Shown piece by piece: positions 1 through 5,370 of a stretch of 10,437 bases of DNA. The stretch's first letter is position 1. The number at the start of each line of letters is the position of its first letter. The notes below the pieces were generated by a model. That model saw only the letters and a list, made by a program, of their open reading frames with translations. It did no database searches and was not told where the DNA came from. Origin of the DNA: an uncultured Butyricicoccus sp. (GTDB lineage Bacteria > Bacillota > Clostridia > Oscillospirales > Butyricicoccaceae); NCBI GenBank assembly GCA_900544475.1, contig UQVU01000057.1, forward strand, positions 1 through 10,437, in the 5' to 3' direction. Position numbers and translations under genes: made by a program.

Positions 1-218
1 TGACGTCTATCGGAACATCAAAATGCTTCGCAAGTGTTTCGATTGTTTTGAGTTTTGGTCCTCGACGTCCGTTTTCCCATGTGGATACAGCTTTATCTGA
101 TGTACCGTAAGAGGCCGCCCTCGCAACGACTGTCGGCGTGCTGACCGAAGTGCCGGTCATGCTGACGCTTGTGAAAATCGCAAACAGAGCGAAAGAAAAA
201 TTTGTCTGAGAACTCCAT
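1..218 (-). pseudogene. XRE-family HTH regulator, 5' part, frameshifted and cut by the window edge
   Basis: The minus strand encodes the typical helix-turn-helix core of a Cro/CI-type DNA-binding regulator: the residues SDKAVSTWENGRRGPK followed by a helix ending AKHFDVPID, in an open frame from an ATG at 160 down to the left edge. A better start lies upstream: ATG at 218-216 reads MEFSDKFFF, a familiar N-terminus for small clostridial XRE proteins, and has AGGAGG (minus strand, 227-222) three bases before it. The two frames differ by one nucleotide. Removing one base in the T/C-rich stretch around 191-200 would join them into a single HTH protein. The gene is therefore either a one-base frameshift pseudogene or carries a sequencing error in a homopolymer-like stretch. 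It is divergent from the HxlR gene. Its target and C-terminus are not visible. The HTH call is firm, the frameshift reading fairly firm. Confidence 0.68.
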
Positions 219-228
219 GCGCCTCCTC

Positions 229-257
229 TTGCAACCCCGCCCGCCCCACGCTATAAT
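229..257 (+). promoter_or_regulatory. sigma-A-type promoter of the HxlR gene
   Basis: A TTGCAA -35 box at 229-234 and a perfect TATAAT -10 box at 252-257 are separated by exactly 17 bases. The HxlR start codon lies 76 bases downstream of the -10 box. The promoter sits in the divergent intergenic region and its -35 box directly follows the ribosome binding site of the minus-strand XRE gene, so binding of either regulator here could affect both genes (inference). Confidence 0.72.
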
Positions 258-332
258 CTCTCCATAGAGCGCTGTTCGGACTCTTGCGCCCAAAAAGACG
301 ATACATCCCGAATGATACTATTGGAGGCTGCG

Positions 333-665
333 ATGGAAAACACTGCTGCAAAGAAACTGCCGGCCTGCCCGGTGGAAACCACGCTGACGCTGATCAGCGA
401 TAAGTGGAAGGTACTCATTCTGCGCGACCTGATGAACGGCACGATGCGCTTCGGCGAGCTGAGAAAATCCATCGGTCAGGTAAGTCAGAAGGTGCTGACC
501 GCCCAGCTGCGCCAGATGGAGGGAAGCGGTCTGCTGACGCGCACGGTCTACCCCGAAGTGCCGCCGCGCGTGGAATACACGCTCACCGACCTCGGACGCA
601 GCCTGAAACCCATTCTCGACGCGATGTGGGAGTGGGGCGAGGAATACAAGGCGTCCATGCAGTAA
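333..665 (+). CDS. HxlR-family winged-helix transcriptional regulator
   Basis: A complete 110-residue protein, usual length for HxlR/MarR-like single-domain winged-helix regulators, which bind DNA as dimers. Recognisable parts are CPVETTLTLISDKWKVLILR (residues 12-31, opening helices), MRFGELRKSIGQVSQKVLTA (recognition helix region), LLTRTVYPEVPPRVEYTLT (beta wing) and a C-terminal dimerisation helix DAMWEWGEEY. Cys12 sits where several HxlR proteins (HypR, QorR) carry a redox- or electrophile-sensing cysteine, so a stress-sensing role is possible but not shown. The ATG at 333 is preferred over an in-frame ATG at 312 because GGAGG lies five bases before it. The gene has its own promoter and terminator and converges on the truncated MATE gene. 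HxlR genes often control a neighbouring oxidoreductase or exporter. The target here is unknown. Confidence 0.9.
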   Translation: MENTAAKKLPACPVETTLTLISDKWKVLILRDLMNGTMRFGELRKSIGQVSQKVLTAQLRQMEGSGLLTRTVYPEVPPRVEYTLTDLGRSLKPILDAMWEWGEEYKASMQ

Positions 666-688
666 ACACCCCCGATAAATACGAAAAC

Positions 689-730
689 AGCCGCCGATTT
701 CTTGGAAAGAGACCGGTGGCTATTCTTTTT
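689..730. terminator. intrinsic terminator after HxlR, possibly bidirectional
   Basis: AGCCGCCG (689-696) pairs with CGGTGGCT (714-721), eight pairs with one G-U, followed by ATTCTTTTT. It lies just after the HxlR stop and just before the MATE stop (729), so it can end the plus-strand transcript. The minus-strand run (GTTTTCG) is weaker. Confidence 0.75.
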
Positions 731-1412
731 ATTTCACTTTTTGCATCCGCCGCTGACGGATAAGCGTCCAAAGCGCGTTGACCATCACCCAGCCGATGCC
801 GGTAGCAACTGCGACCGCAGGCAGACCCATTTTCCCGATGAGCCGCCACGAGAGCACCACGCGCAGCGCGATATGGCTCGTCGCGCCGATAAACGGGACG
901 GAAACCCTGCCGATACCGTCAAAATAACCTGTAAACGTGTTTCCGGCAAAGCAGAGCGTATAGAAAACCGCGATGATTTTCATGTAGGCGCACGCATTTT
1001 CGAAGGCCGCGCCGCTGTGCTCGCCGAGCATGAACCCGACGGACGCGGACGCGCTCACGTACATGACCGCCGACATCGCAAGACCCATGCCGACCATCAA
1101 CGCAAGACTTCTGCAAAAGGACTGCCGCACGCGCTCCTTCTTCCCTGCCCCGAGGTTCTGCGCCACGAGGACCGATGTCGCGGCGCTTCCGCTGTCGCCG
1201 AACGAGTTCGCGAAGCCTTCGATGCGCGTAGTCGCGGTGTAGGCAGAAATCATCTCCATGCCGCCGGTGTTGACCGCGCCCTGCACGAGCAGCTTTCCGA
1301 TGTAGAGACTGGACTGATGGAGCGCGGTGACGAAGCTGAAATGCGCGGTCCTACGCAGAAGCACGCCGTCCATCCGGCAGTCCGCCCGGGTGAAAATCAG
1401 CTCGGGCGCTTT
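729..1412 (-). pseudogene. MATE-family multidrug/cation exporter, C-terminal half only
   Basis: The product matches the second half of a MATE exporter, a 12-TM membrane protein that expels drugs or cations in exchange for Na+ or H+. Visible marks are the linker before TM7 (PELIFTRADCRMDGVLLRR), SALHQSS-like residues and YIGKLLVQGAVNTGG in TM7, the TM8 region TRIEGFANSFGDSGSAATSV, then QNLGAGKKERVRQSF and the later hydrophobic helices. About 214-228 residues remain, against about 450 normally, so TM1-6 are missing. An in-frame ATG at 1373 exists, but clear MATE linker sequence continues upstream of it to about 1406-1412, so this ATG is not the real start. No ribosome binding site supports it. 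The reading frame meets TGA at 1448-1446 inside LysR-type sequence on the other strand. The fragment is unlikely to work as a transporter alone. Confidence 0.82.
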
Positions 1413-1414
1413 CC

Positions 1415-2035
1415 GCGCAGATAAGCGGCGCAGACGTCGGCACGGTCACAATCGGTACGGCGTACAGCGCGTTCTACACGCCGCTTTCGCGGGTGATTTC
1501 GGCGTTTCACGCCCGTTATCCCGGCATTCAGGTGCAGCTCAGCGGCAGTTACAGCACCGACCTGCTCGCGCGTCTGAACCGCCGCGAAATCGACTTCTGC
1601 ATCATAAGCGAGCGCGAGGGCACGCACCGCTGGCACCCTATCCTCCGGGACGAAATGACCGCGTGGCTCCCGGCGGCGCACCCGCTCGCCTCGCTCCCGG
1701 CCTTTCCCGTTTCGGCCTTCGCCGAGAAATCCTACATCGAAACCTTCCCCGACAGAGACATCGACAACGCACGTGTGTTTGCGCGCTGCGGCGTGACGCC
1801 CAACCTCAAATTTTCGACCATGGACTCGCTCGCGACCTACTCGATGGTCGAGGCAGGTCTGGGCCTCAGCATGAACAACGCCATCAATGGCCGCGCGTGG
1901 TCGGGAAACGTCCGCATTCTCCCGCTCGACCCGCCGCAAAAGGTCGAAATCGGCATCGCCTGCCTTGACGGCCTGTCCCCCGCCGCCGAAACCTTTTTCG
2001 AGTTCCTGCGTCCGCAGATTGCGTCCCTTGCATAA
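1415..2035 (+). pseudogene. LysR-family regulator, effector-binding domain only
   Basis: The reading frame begins right after a TGA at 1391-1393 and gives a typical LysR substrate-binding domain: GTVTIGTAYSAFYTPLSRVI (first beta strand and helix, from about 1439), HARYPGIQVQL, the REIDFCIISE strand, SMVEAGLGLSMNN and a terminal helix FFEFLRPQI. The N-terminal winged HTH (about 60 residues) and linker helix (about 25 residues) are missing, so it cannot bind DNA as a normal LysR protein. The only usable start codon is GTG at 1493, which lies inside the domain and would drop its first strand. An annotation starting at 1493 would describe a remnant. Its left end coincides with the broken end of the MATE gene on the other strand. 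An intact ancestor probably regulated the divergent MATE exporter, as LysR genes often do (inference). Confidence 0.82.
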
Positions 2036-2220
2036 ACCCAAAGAGAAAGCCCGAGGGCAATTTTCTGCCTTATTTGCAGGCTTATTGCCTTAGTCCTATT
2101 GCAACATATTTCACAACTTTTCGGCAATATATTCTTTCGCCGTCCGCGCCCTTCTCACCCCGCAAAACCGGCATGCACAATCAAGTGGATACAGTTTTTT
2201 CCTTTTTCCAAGGATACCGC
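2036..2220. other. Intergenic region with small inverted repeats, no gene seen
   Basis: No supported gene lies between the LysR remnant and the guanine deaminase promoter. The region holds a nested inverted repeat, GGCAAT (2056-2061) with ATTGCC (2084-2089) enclosing GCCT (2067-2070) with AGGC (2078-2081), which might end LysR transcription but lacks a U-run. Another GGCAAT occurs at 2123-2128 and could pair with the same ATTGCC. The rest is AT-richer sequence with pyrimidine tracts. Confidence 0.4.
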
Positions 2221-2249
2221 TTGACACCGCCCTGCCGTTCTGATATAAT
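2221..2249 (+). promoter_or_regulatory. consensus sigma-A promoter of the riboswitch-guanine deaminase transcript
   Basis: A perfect TTGACA (2221-2226), a 17-base spacer and a perfect TATAAT (2244-2249), with TG at 2241-2242 giving an extended -10 element. Transcription should start near 2256, about ten bases before the riboswitch P1 stem. Such a strong promoter fits a gene whose control is mainly by premature termination in the leader. Confidence 0.9.
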
Positions 2250-2266
2250 ACCGTCCGAAAAAAAGA

Positions 2267-2333
2267 ACTCATATAGTCCCGCATATAGGGCACGGGAGTT
2301 TCTACGAGGTCGCCGAAAGATCTCACTATGAGT
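2267..2333 (+). promoter_or_regulatory. Purine riboswitch aptamer, guanine class by its specificity base
   Basis: The leader folds as a purine riboswitch. P1 is ACTCATA (2267-2273) with TATGAGT (2327-2333), a perfect seven-pair stem. P2 is TCCCG (2277-2281) with CGGGA (2293-2297). The joining segment GTTTCTAC (2298-2305) matches the conserved ligand-pocket strand. P3 is GAGGTC (2306-2311) with GATCTC (2319-2324), capped by GCCGAAA. The two bases before P1's 3' strand are AC, so the base equivalent to position 74 of the B. subtilis xpt aptamer is C (2326), which in this family pairs with guanine-type ligands. Adenine aptamers have U there. The residue equivalent to U51 is also kept, arguing against the 2'-deoxyguanosine variants. 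Deviations are G for A24 (2276) and altered loops L2 and L3. It controls the downstream guanine deaminase through a terminator. Confidence 0.9.
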
Positions 2334-2374
2334 GTCCGTGGTATGGCATAGTTCCATCCATCGGGCACTTTTTT
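2332..2374 (+). terminator. riboswitch expression-platform terminator
   Basis: GTGTCCG (2332-2338) pairs with CGGGCAC (2362-2368). Inside it, TGG and ATGG (2339-2341, 2343-2346) pair with CCAT and CCA (2354-2360). Six T follow at 2369-2374. Its 5' arm touches the 3' end of riboswitch P1. The terminator loop contains CATAGT (2347-2352), a perfect complement of ACTATG (2325-2330) at the aptamer's 3' edge, which is a plausible antiterminator exclusive with both P1 and the inner terminator stem. That geometry would make ligand binding favour termination, but the direction is not proven by sequence alone. Confidence 0.85.
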
Positions 2375-2438
2375 CATGCCTGTTTATCGAAAAGCGCCGC
2401 CGTTTCCGTGCGGACGCACCGGAGAAAGGACTCTATCC

Positions 2439-3752
2439 ATGAAACTCTTAAAAGGCAGCATTATTCACGCGCCCGCGCTCGAAACCCTCGAAACCATCGA
2501 AAACGGCGCACTTCTGCTCGACGATGACGGCACCATTCGCGAGGTGCTGCACGAAGCGCCCGCAGACTTCGACGGCCGCGTCTACGACTGCTCGGGTCAA
2601 CTCATCATGCAGTCGTTCGCCGATATGCACCTGCACGCGCCGCAGTTCCCGAACGTCGGCATGGGCATGGACCTGCCGCTGCTCAACTGGCTCAAGACCT
2701 ATACCTTCCCGGTCGAAGCGAAATTCGCTGACCTCAGCTACGCGCGCCGCGTCTACCGCAGACTCGCGCACGACCTTATCGCGAACGGCACCACGCGCGT
2801 GTGCATGTTTTCCTCGCTGCACACGGACGCGACCCTCGTGCTGATGGAGGAGCTGGAAAACGCGGGTGTGACCGGCTTTGTCGGCAAGGTCAACATGGAT
2901 CGCAACAGCGGCGAAAACCTCGAAGAAACCACCGAGGAATCCGTCCGCGAAACGCTGCGCTGGCTTGAGAGCTGCAAGCGTTTCCGCTTCGTCCGCCCGA
3001 TCATCACGCCGCGCTTCACCCCGGCCTGCACGGACGAGCTGATGGCCGAGCTTGGCAGAATTGCCGCCGAGCAGGGCCTTTACGTGCAGTCGCACCTGTC
3101 CGAAAACGTGGACGAAATCGAGTGGGTGCGCTCGCTCCACCCTGACTGCCGTCAGTATTGGGAAAGCTACGACAAGTTCGGCCTGTGGAAAAGCCACACC
3201 GTCATGGCGCACTGTATCCACTCGGACGAGCGCGAGCGCAACGCCATCCGCGAGGCGGGCGTGGTCGTGGCGCACTGCCCGGACTCCAACATCAACCTGT
3301 GCAGCGGCATCGCGCCCGTGCGCGAAATGCTAAGCGAGGGCATCCATGTCACCCTCGGCACGGATATTGCCGCCGGCGCCTCCCTCGCCGGAAACCGCAT
3401 GGTCACGATGAGCATTCAGGCGTCCAAAATCCGCTCGTTTACCGAGCCGTCCCACCCGGCGTTCCTGACCGTTTCCGAGGCGTACTACCTCGGCACGACC
3501 TCCGGCCATCGCTATTTCGGCGCAGGCAGCGGCTTCGCCCCCGGCGACCGCCTGCACGCTGTCGTGGTGGACGACCGCGACTTCACCGAGACCCCGTGGG
3601 CGCTCAGCCTGCCCGAGCGGCTTGAGCGTGCGCTCTACACGATGAACGCCGCCAACGTCAGCGCCGTCTGGTCGGAGGGCCGTTTGGTGCTCGACCGCCG
3701 CACGACCGCACCCGTCCGGAAAACCGCCGCCCGCTCGCGAAAACTCGGATGA
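2439..3752 (+). CDS. guaD: guanine deaminase (zinc amidohydrolase)
   Basis: A 437-residue cytoplasmic amidohydrolase of the guanine deaminase/chlorohydrolase group, which converts guanine plus water to xanthine plus ammonia. Metal and catalytic positions are in order: ADMHLHAPQFP (H64, H66), ITPRFTPAC near 189-197 (a guanine deaminase mark), QSHLSEN (H219 and catalytic E222), MAHCIH (H258) and LGTDIAAG (D309). Length and the HAPQFP and HLSEN motifs favour guanine deaminase over SAH/MTA or cytosine deaminases. The ATG at 2439 is chosen because GGAGAAAGGA ends eight bases before it. An in-frame ATG at 2376 sits on the terminator U-run and has no ribosome binding site. Expression is set by the purine riboswitch upstream. 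The xanthine product links it functionally to the XdhC-family gene about 4 kb away on the other strand. Confidence 0.93.
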   Translation: MKLLKGSIIHAPALETLETIENGALLLDDDGTIREVLHEAPADFDGRVYDCSGQLIMQSFADMHLHAPQFPNVGMGMDLPLLNWLKTYTFPVEAKFADLSYARRVYRRLAHDLIANGTTRVCMFSSLHTDATLVLMEELENAGVTGFVGKVNMDRNSGENLEETTEESVRETLRWLESCKRFRFVRPIITPRFTPACTDELMAELGRIAAEQGLYVQSHLSENVDEIEWVRSLHPDCRQYWESYDKFGLWKSHTVMAHCIHSDERERNAIREAGVVVAHCPDSNINLCSGIAPVREMLSEGIHVTLGTDIAAGASLAGNRMVTMSIQASKIRSFTEPSHPAFLTVSEAYYLGTTSGHRYFGAGSGFAPGDRLHAVVVDDRDFTETPWALSLPERLERALYTMNAANVSAVWSEGRLVLDRRTTAPVRKTAARSRKLG

Positions 3753-3768
3753 TTTCTGCGCCGTTTTA

Positions 3769-3777
3769 TGGTATACT
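3769..3777 (+). promoter_or_regulatory. Extended -10 promoter for the exported-protein gene
   Basis: TG-G-TATACT (TG at 3769-3770, TATACT at 3772-3777) lies about 41 bases before the next start codon, just after the guanine deaminase stop. No good -35 box is seen at 17-18 bases, which an extended -10 element can tolerate. Without a terminator after guaD, read-through is also possible. Confidence 0.5.
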
Positions 3778-3817
3778 TTCAGTAGGATAGGACAATTCTT
3801 CTGACGGAGGGGATCAT

Positions 3818-4692
3818 ATGAAAAAACGGTTCAGCAAAGCCGCGCGGCAGACCATGCTCGCCGCGGTATCGCTCGCGCTGCTTCTCGCGCCGTTCGTGTG
3901 TTTCGGCGTGCAAAAGATAAGGACCGATGCCTTGGACAGCGCATTTCTCTGGACCATAGACACGCCGCACGATGTGGAAACCTTTCTGTCTGAACACGGT
4001 CTCCGCCCGGACAGCAGCCGGTCTCCGGTACGCCGGACTGGTATCAGCTCCGCGTTTTTCTTTCCCTCGCCTCCGGTAACGAAGGATGGAAAACGCCGGT
4101 CATTCTTCAGTATAAGGACGCGCAGGGAAACCCGACCGTGCAGCGCTCCGGTCTGTTCGCGTACTGTGTCGACAACGATTATTCCCTTGATTTCACCGAT
4201 TTCGCCGCTAATGATCTGCGCGCGCTCTACGCCTGTCCGAGCGGCAGCTCCATACAGCTTTACGGCAAGCTCGTGACGACGGAATACTGGAAGATCATGT
4301 GTCTGAACCGCGTGTGCATCGACGGAACCGAATGGACAGCGCAGACGCCGGTCGAGGAAACCGACCATTACGAAATCAGATCGGATGACCTGCGCTGGAA
4401 CTTTGAAAACAGAGCCGAGCTTGAAAGCTATCTCGATGTAGTGAAAGTCTTTCCTGCGGCGACCAAGGAGCTCTGCGGAGAGGAGCTCTCCCGCGATGAA
4501 TCCGAACTGCTGACCAGCAGAGACGGACCTTCGTACATACGGGAGTCCATCAGCTATGGAACGGTCTTTGCTCGGCACGTTGTCAACTGGCGTGATGACT
4601 TCTTTCCGAAACTTCGATTGCTTGCCCTCTGCACCGCTGCGCTGTACCTGGTGCTCCTGTTTGCGCTTTACAGATTTTTCTTCCGCGAATAA
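3818..4692 (+). pseudogene. Two-TM-anchored exported protein of unknown function, frameshifted
   Basis: I do not recognise the family. A strong ribosome binding site (GGAGGGG, about seven bases before) precedes the ATG at 3818. The N-terminus MKKRFSKAARQ followed by AAVSLALLLAPFVCFGV is a signal anchor. After residues near 65 (SEHGLRPDSS) the sensible protein moves into another frame: WYQLRVFLSLASGNEGW, then ILQYKDAQGNPT, YCVDNDYSLDFTD, and on to a C-terminal membrane helix LRLLALCTAALYLVLLFALY and FFFRE. The stop at 4692 and the start differ by one base in frame, so a single-base loss around 4000-4045 explains both halves. Repaired, it would be about 291 residues with one TM helix at each end and about 240 residues between them, outside the membrane (topology inferred). 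No slippery heptamer supports programmed frameshifting. It is a recent pseudogene or a sequencing error. Confidence 0.7.
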
Positions 4693-4740
4693 TCCCCCTC
4701 TCTTTCGGTTATACTTCTCCCGAAAAGGAGGCGGATCTCT

Positions 4741-4926
4741 GTGAACGCTTGTGTAAACGATGATGCCTGCATCGGCTGCGGCCTGTGCACCAATATTGCG
4801 CCTGCCGTGTTCGAGCTGAACGACGTCGGCAAGGCTTATGCGCTCGATACGGCGGAGGAAAACCGCAGCGCCGTGCAAGAGGCCATCGACGCCTGCCCCA
4901 CCGCGGCGATCTCGTGGACGGACTGA
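4741..4926 (+). CDS. single-cluster [4Fe-4S] ferredoxin
   Basis: A 61-residue soluble electron carrier. Cluster ligands are C10, C13 and C16 in CIGCGLC and C52 in the ACPTAAI motif, the pattern of monocluster ferredoxins, which have one cysteine group plus a distal C-P. A cysteine at position 4 is extra. The protein is acidic, as usual for ferredoxins. The start is GTG at 4741, supported by AAAAGGAGG ending nine bases upstream. An atypical TATACT at 4710-4715 could be a -10 box but has no clear -35. It follows the broken exported-protein gene by 48 bases and ends in a strong terminator. The partner enzyme is not in the window. A [3Fe-4S] form is unlikely because the second cysteine of the motif is present. 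Confidence 0.92.
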   Translation: MNACVNDDACIGCGLCTNIAPAVFELNDVGKAYALDTAEENRSAVQEAIDACPTAAISWTD

Positions 4927-4930
4927 CAGC

Positions 4931-4979
4931 AAAAAGGCCGGAGAGTCTGGGATTTTGTTCCCTGCTCTCCGGCCTTTTT
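4931..4979. terminator. strong bidirectional terminator between ferredoxin and the convergent acidic-protein gene
   Basis: GGCCGGAGAG (4936-4945) pairs perfectly with CTCTCCGGCC (4965-4974), flanked by AAAAA and TTTTT. GGGA/TCCC inside can lengthen the stem. It works on both strands and serves the two genes that converge here. Confidence 0.93.
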
Positions 4980-4985
4980 CTCTTA

Positions 4986-5201
4986 TTACTCTTCGAGCCG
5001 GTCGAGAATATCGTCCGCGATGTCCTCAAGCTGCTCGTGCTCTTCGCTCCACTCGTCGTAGGCTTCGGAGCTCATGTCCTCCGGCTCGCGCTCATCGAGC
5101 GCTGCAATACGGCGGCGTATCTCCGCGAGATATGCCGCAAGTGCCGGTCTGTCCATCGCGTCCACATCGGGCGATGCACCGAATGCAATAATTTCCGCCA
5201 T
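4986..5201 (-). CDS. small acidic protein of unknown function
   Basis: A 71-residue protein, rich in Glu and Asp and probably all helical after residue 15 (ALAAYLAEIRRRIAALDERE, then SEAYDEWSEEHEQLEDIADD). It starts MAEIIAFGASPDVDAMDRP. Similar short acidic proteins with an N-terminal hydrophobic strand and the pattern EPxxMxSExYxxW...HExLEDLxDxIxDxL occur in Oscillospiraceae, from general recall, without known function. The start at 5201 is preferred over an in-frame ATG at 5234 because an AGGGGAG ribosome binding site lies a suitable distance upstream, and because the ATG at 5234 would overlap the -10 box. It has no signal peptide, no cysteine and no DNA-binding motif. Its own promoter and terminator suggest a monocistronic unit. 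A protein-binding or structural role is possible but unsupported. Confidence 0.78.
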   Translation of the reverse strand: MAEIIAFGASPDVDAMDRPALAAYLAEIRRRIAALDEREPEDMSSEAYDEWSEEHEQLEDIADDILDRLEE

Positions 5202-5229
5202 CTCTGCTCTCCCCTTTCTCTGTGGCTCT

Positions 5230-5259
5230 ATCATACCATCTTCCGCCGCGCCCCGTCAA
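5230..5259 (-). promoter_or_regulatory. promoter of the small acidic protein gene
   Basis: On the minus strand TTGACG (5259-5254) and TATGAT (5235-5230) are 18 bases apart, with TG before the -10 box (TGGTATGAT). It faces away from the plus-strand promoter that begins 13 bases further right. Confidence 0.75.
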
Positions 5260-5271
5260 TGCGTTTCGCGG

Positions 5272-5300
5272 TTGTCTTTTCCTGTATCCTGTGCTATACT
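5272..5300 (+). promoter_or_regulatory. promoter of the toroid-protein/zinc-ribbon operon
   Basis: TTGTCT (5272-5277), a 17-base spacer and TATACT (5295-5300) preceded by TG (5292-5293), an extended -10. Transcription would begin near 5307, leaving a leader of about 64 bases that contains a terminator-like hairpin. Confidence 0.75.
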
Positions 5301-5312
5301 GAATGCACAGTC

Positions 5313-5350
5313 ACCGCTTTCCCGTTTCAACGAAAGCGGTTTCGATTTTT
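5313..5350 (+). promoter_or_regulatory. Leader hairpin resembling a terminator or attenuator
   Basis: ACCGCTTTC (5313-5321) pairs perfectly with GAAAGCGGT (5332-5340) around a ten-base loop, followed by TTCGATTTTT. It begins about six bases into the predicted transcript and ends about 20 bases before the start codon, just upstream of AAAGGAGA. It could attenuate transcription or simply stabilise the mRNA 5' end. No alternative antiterminator pairing was found by eye. Confidence 0.5.
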
Positions 5351-5370
5351 GAGCAAAGGAGAATACCGGA

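Noticed and set aside
702..1424. Plus-strand open frame of 240 codons opposite the MATE fragment
   Set aside because: Product is Arg/His-rich and resembles an antisense shadow. The minus strand carries clear MATE sequence.
1380..1445. Transposon or integron scar at the MATE/LysR junction
   Set aside because: No terminal inverted repeats, target duplication or transposase fragment could be found near the join.
81..2194. Repeated GTGGATACAG at 81-90 and 2185-2194
   Set aside because: A ten-base match with no shared flanks, one copy inside a coding HTH. Most likely chance.
2267..2333. Adenine or 2'-deoxyguanosine riboswitch
   Set aside because: The specificity base at 2326 is C, not the U of adenine aptamers, and the residue equivalent to U51 (2303) is T as in guanine aptamers.
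2111..2377. Minus-strand open frame of 88 codons across the riboswitch
   Set aside because: It is the antisense of a structured leader with a consensus promoter and has no supporting ribosome binding site. Such frames are a common false call opposite riboswitches.
2448..3275. Minus-strand open frame of 275 codons inside guanine deaminase
   Set aside because: The plus strand encodes all catalytic motifs of an amidohydrolase. The antisense product has no recognisable features.
4000..4045. Programmed -1 ribosomal frameshift in the exported-protein gene
   Set aside because: No X-XXY-YYZ slippery heptamer or obvious downstream pseudoknot was seen where the frames meet. A one-base loss is simpler.
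3814..4932. Minus-strand open frame of 372 codons
   Set aside because: It is antisense to the exported-protein gene and the ferredoxin, whose signal anchor, C-terminal TM helix and iron-sulfur motif clearly mark the plus strand as coding.
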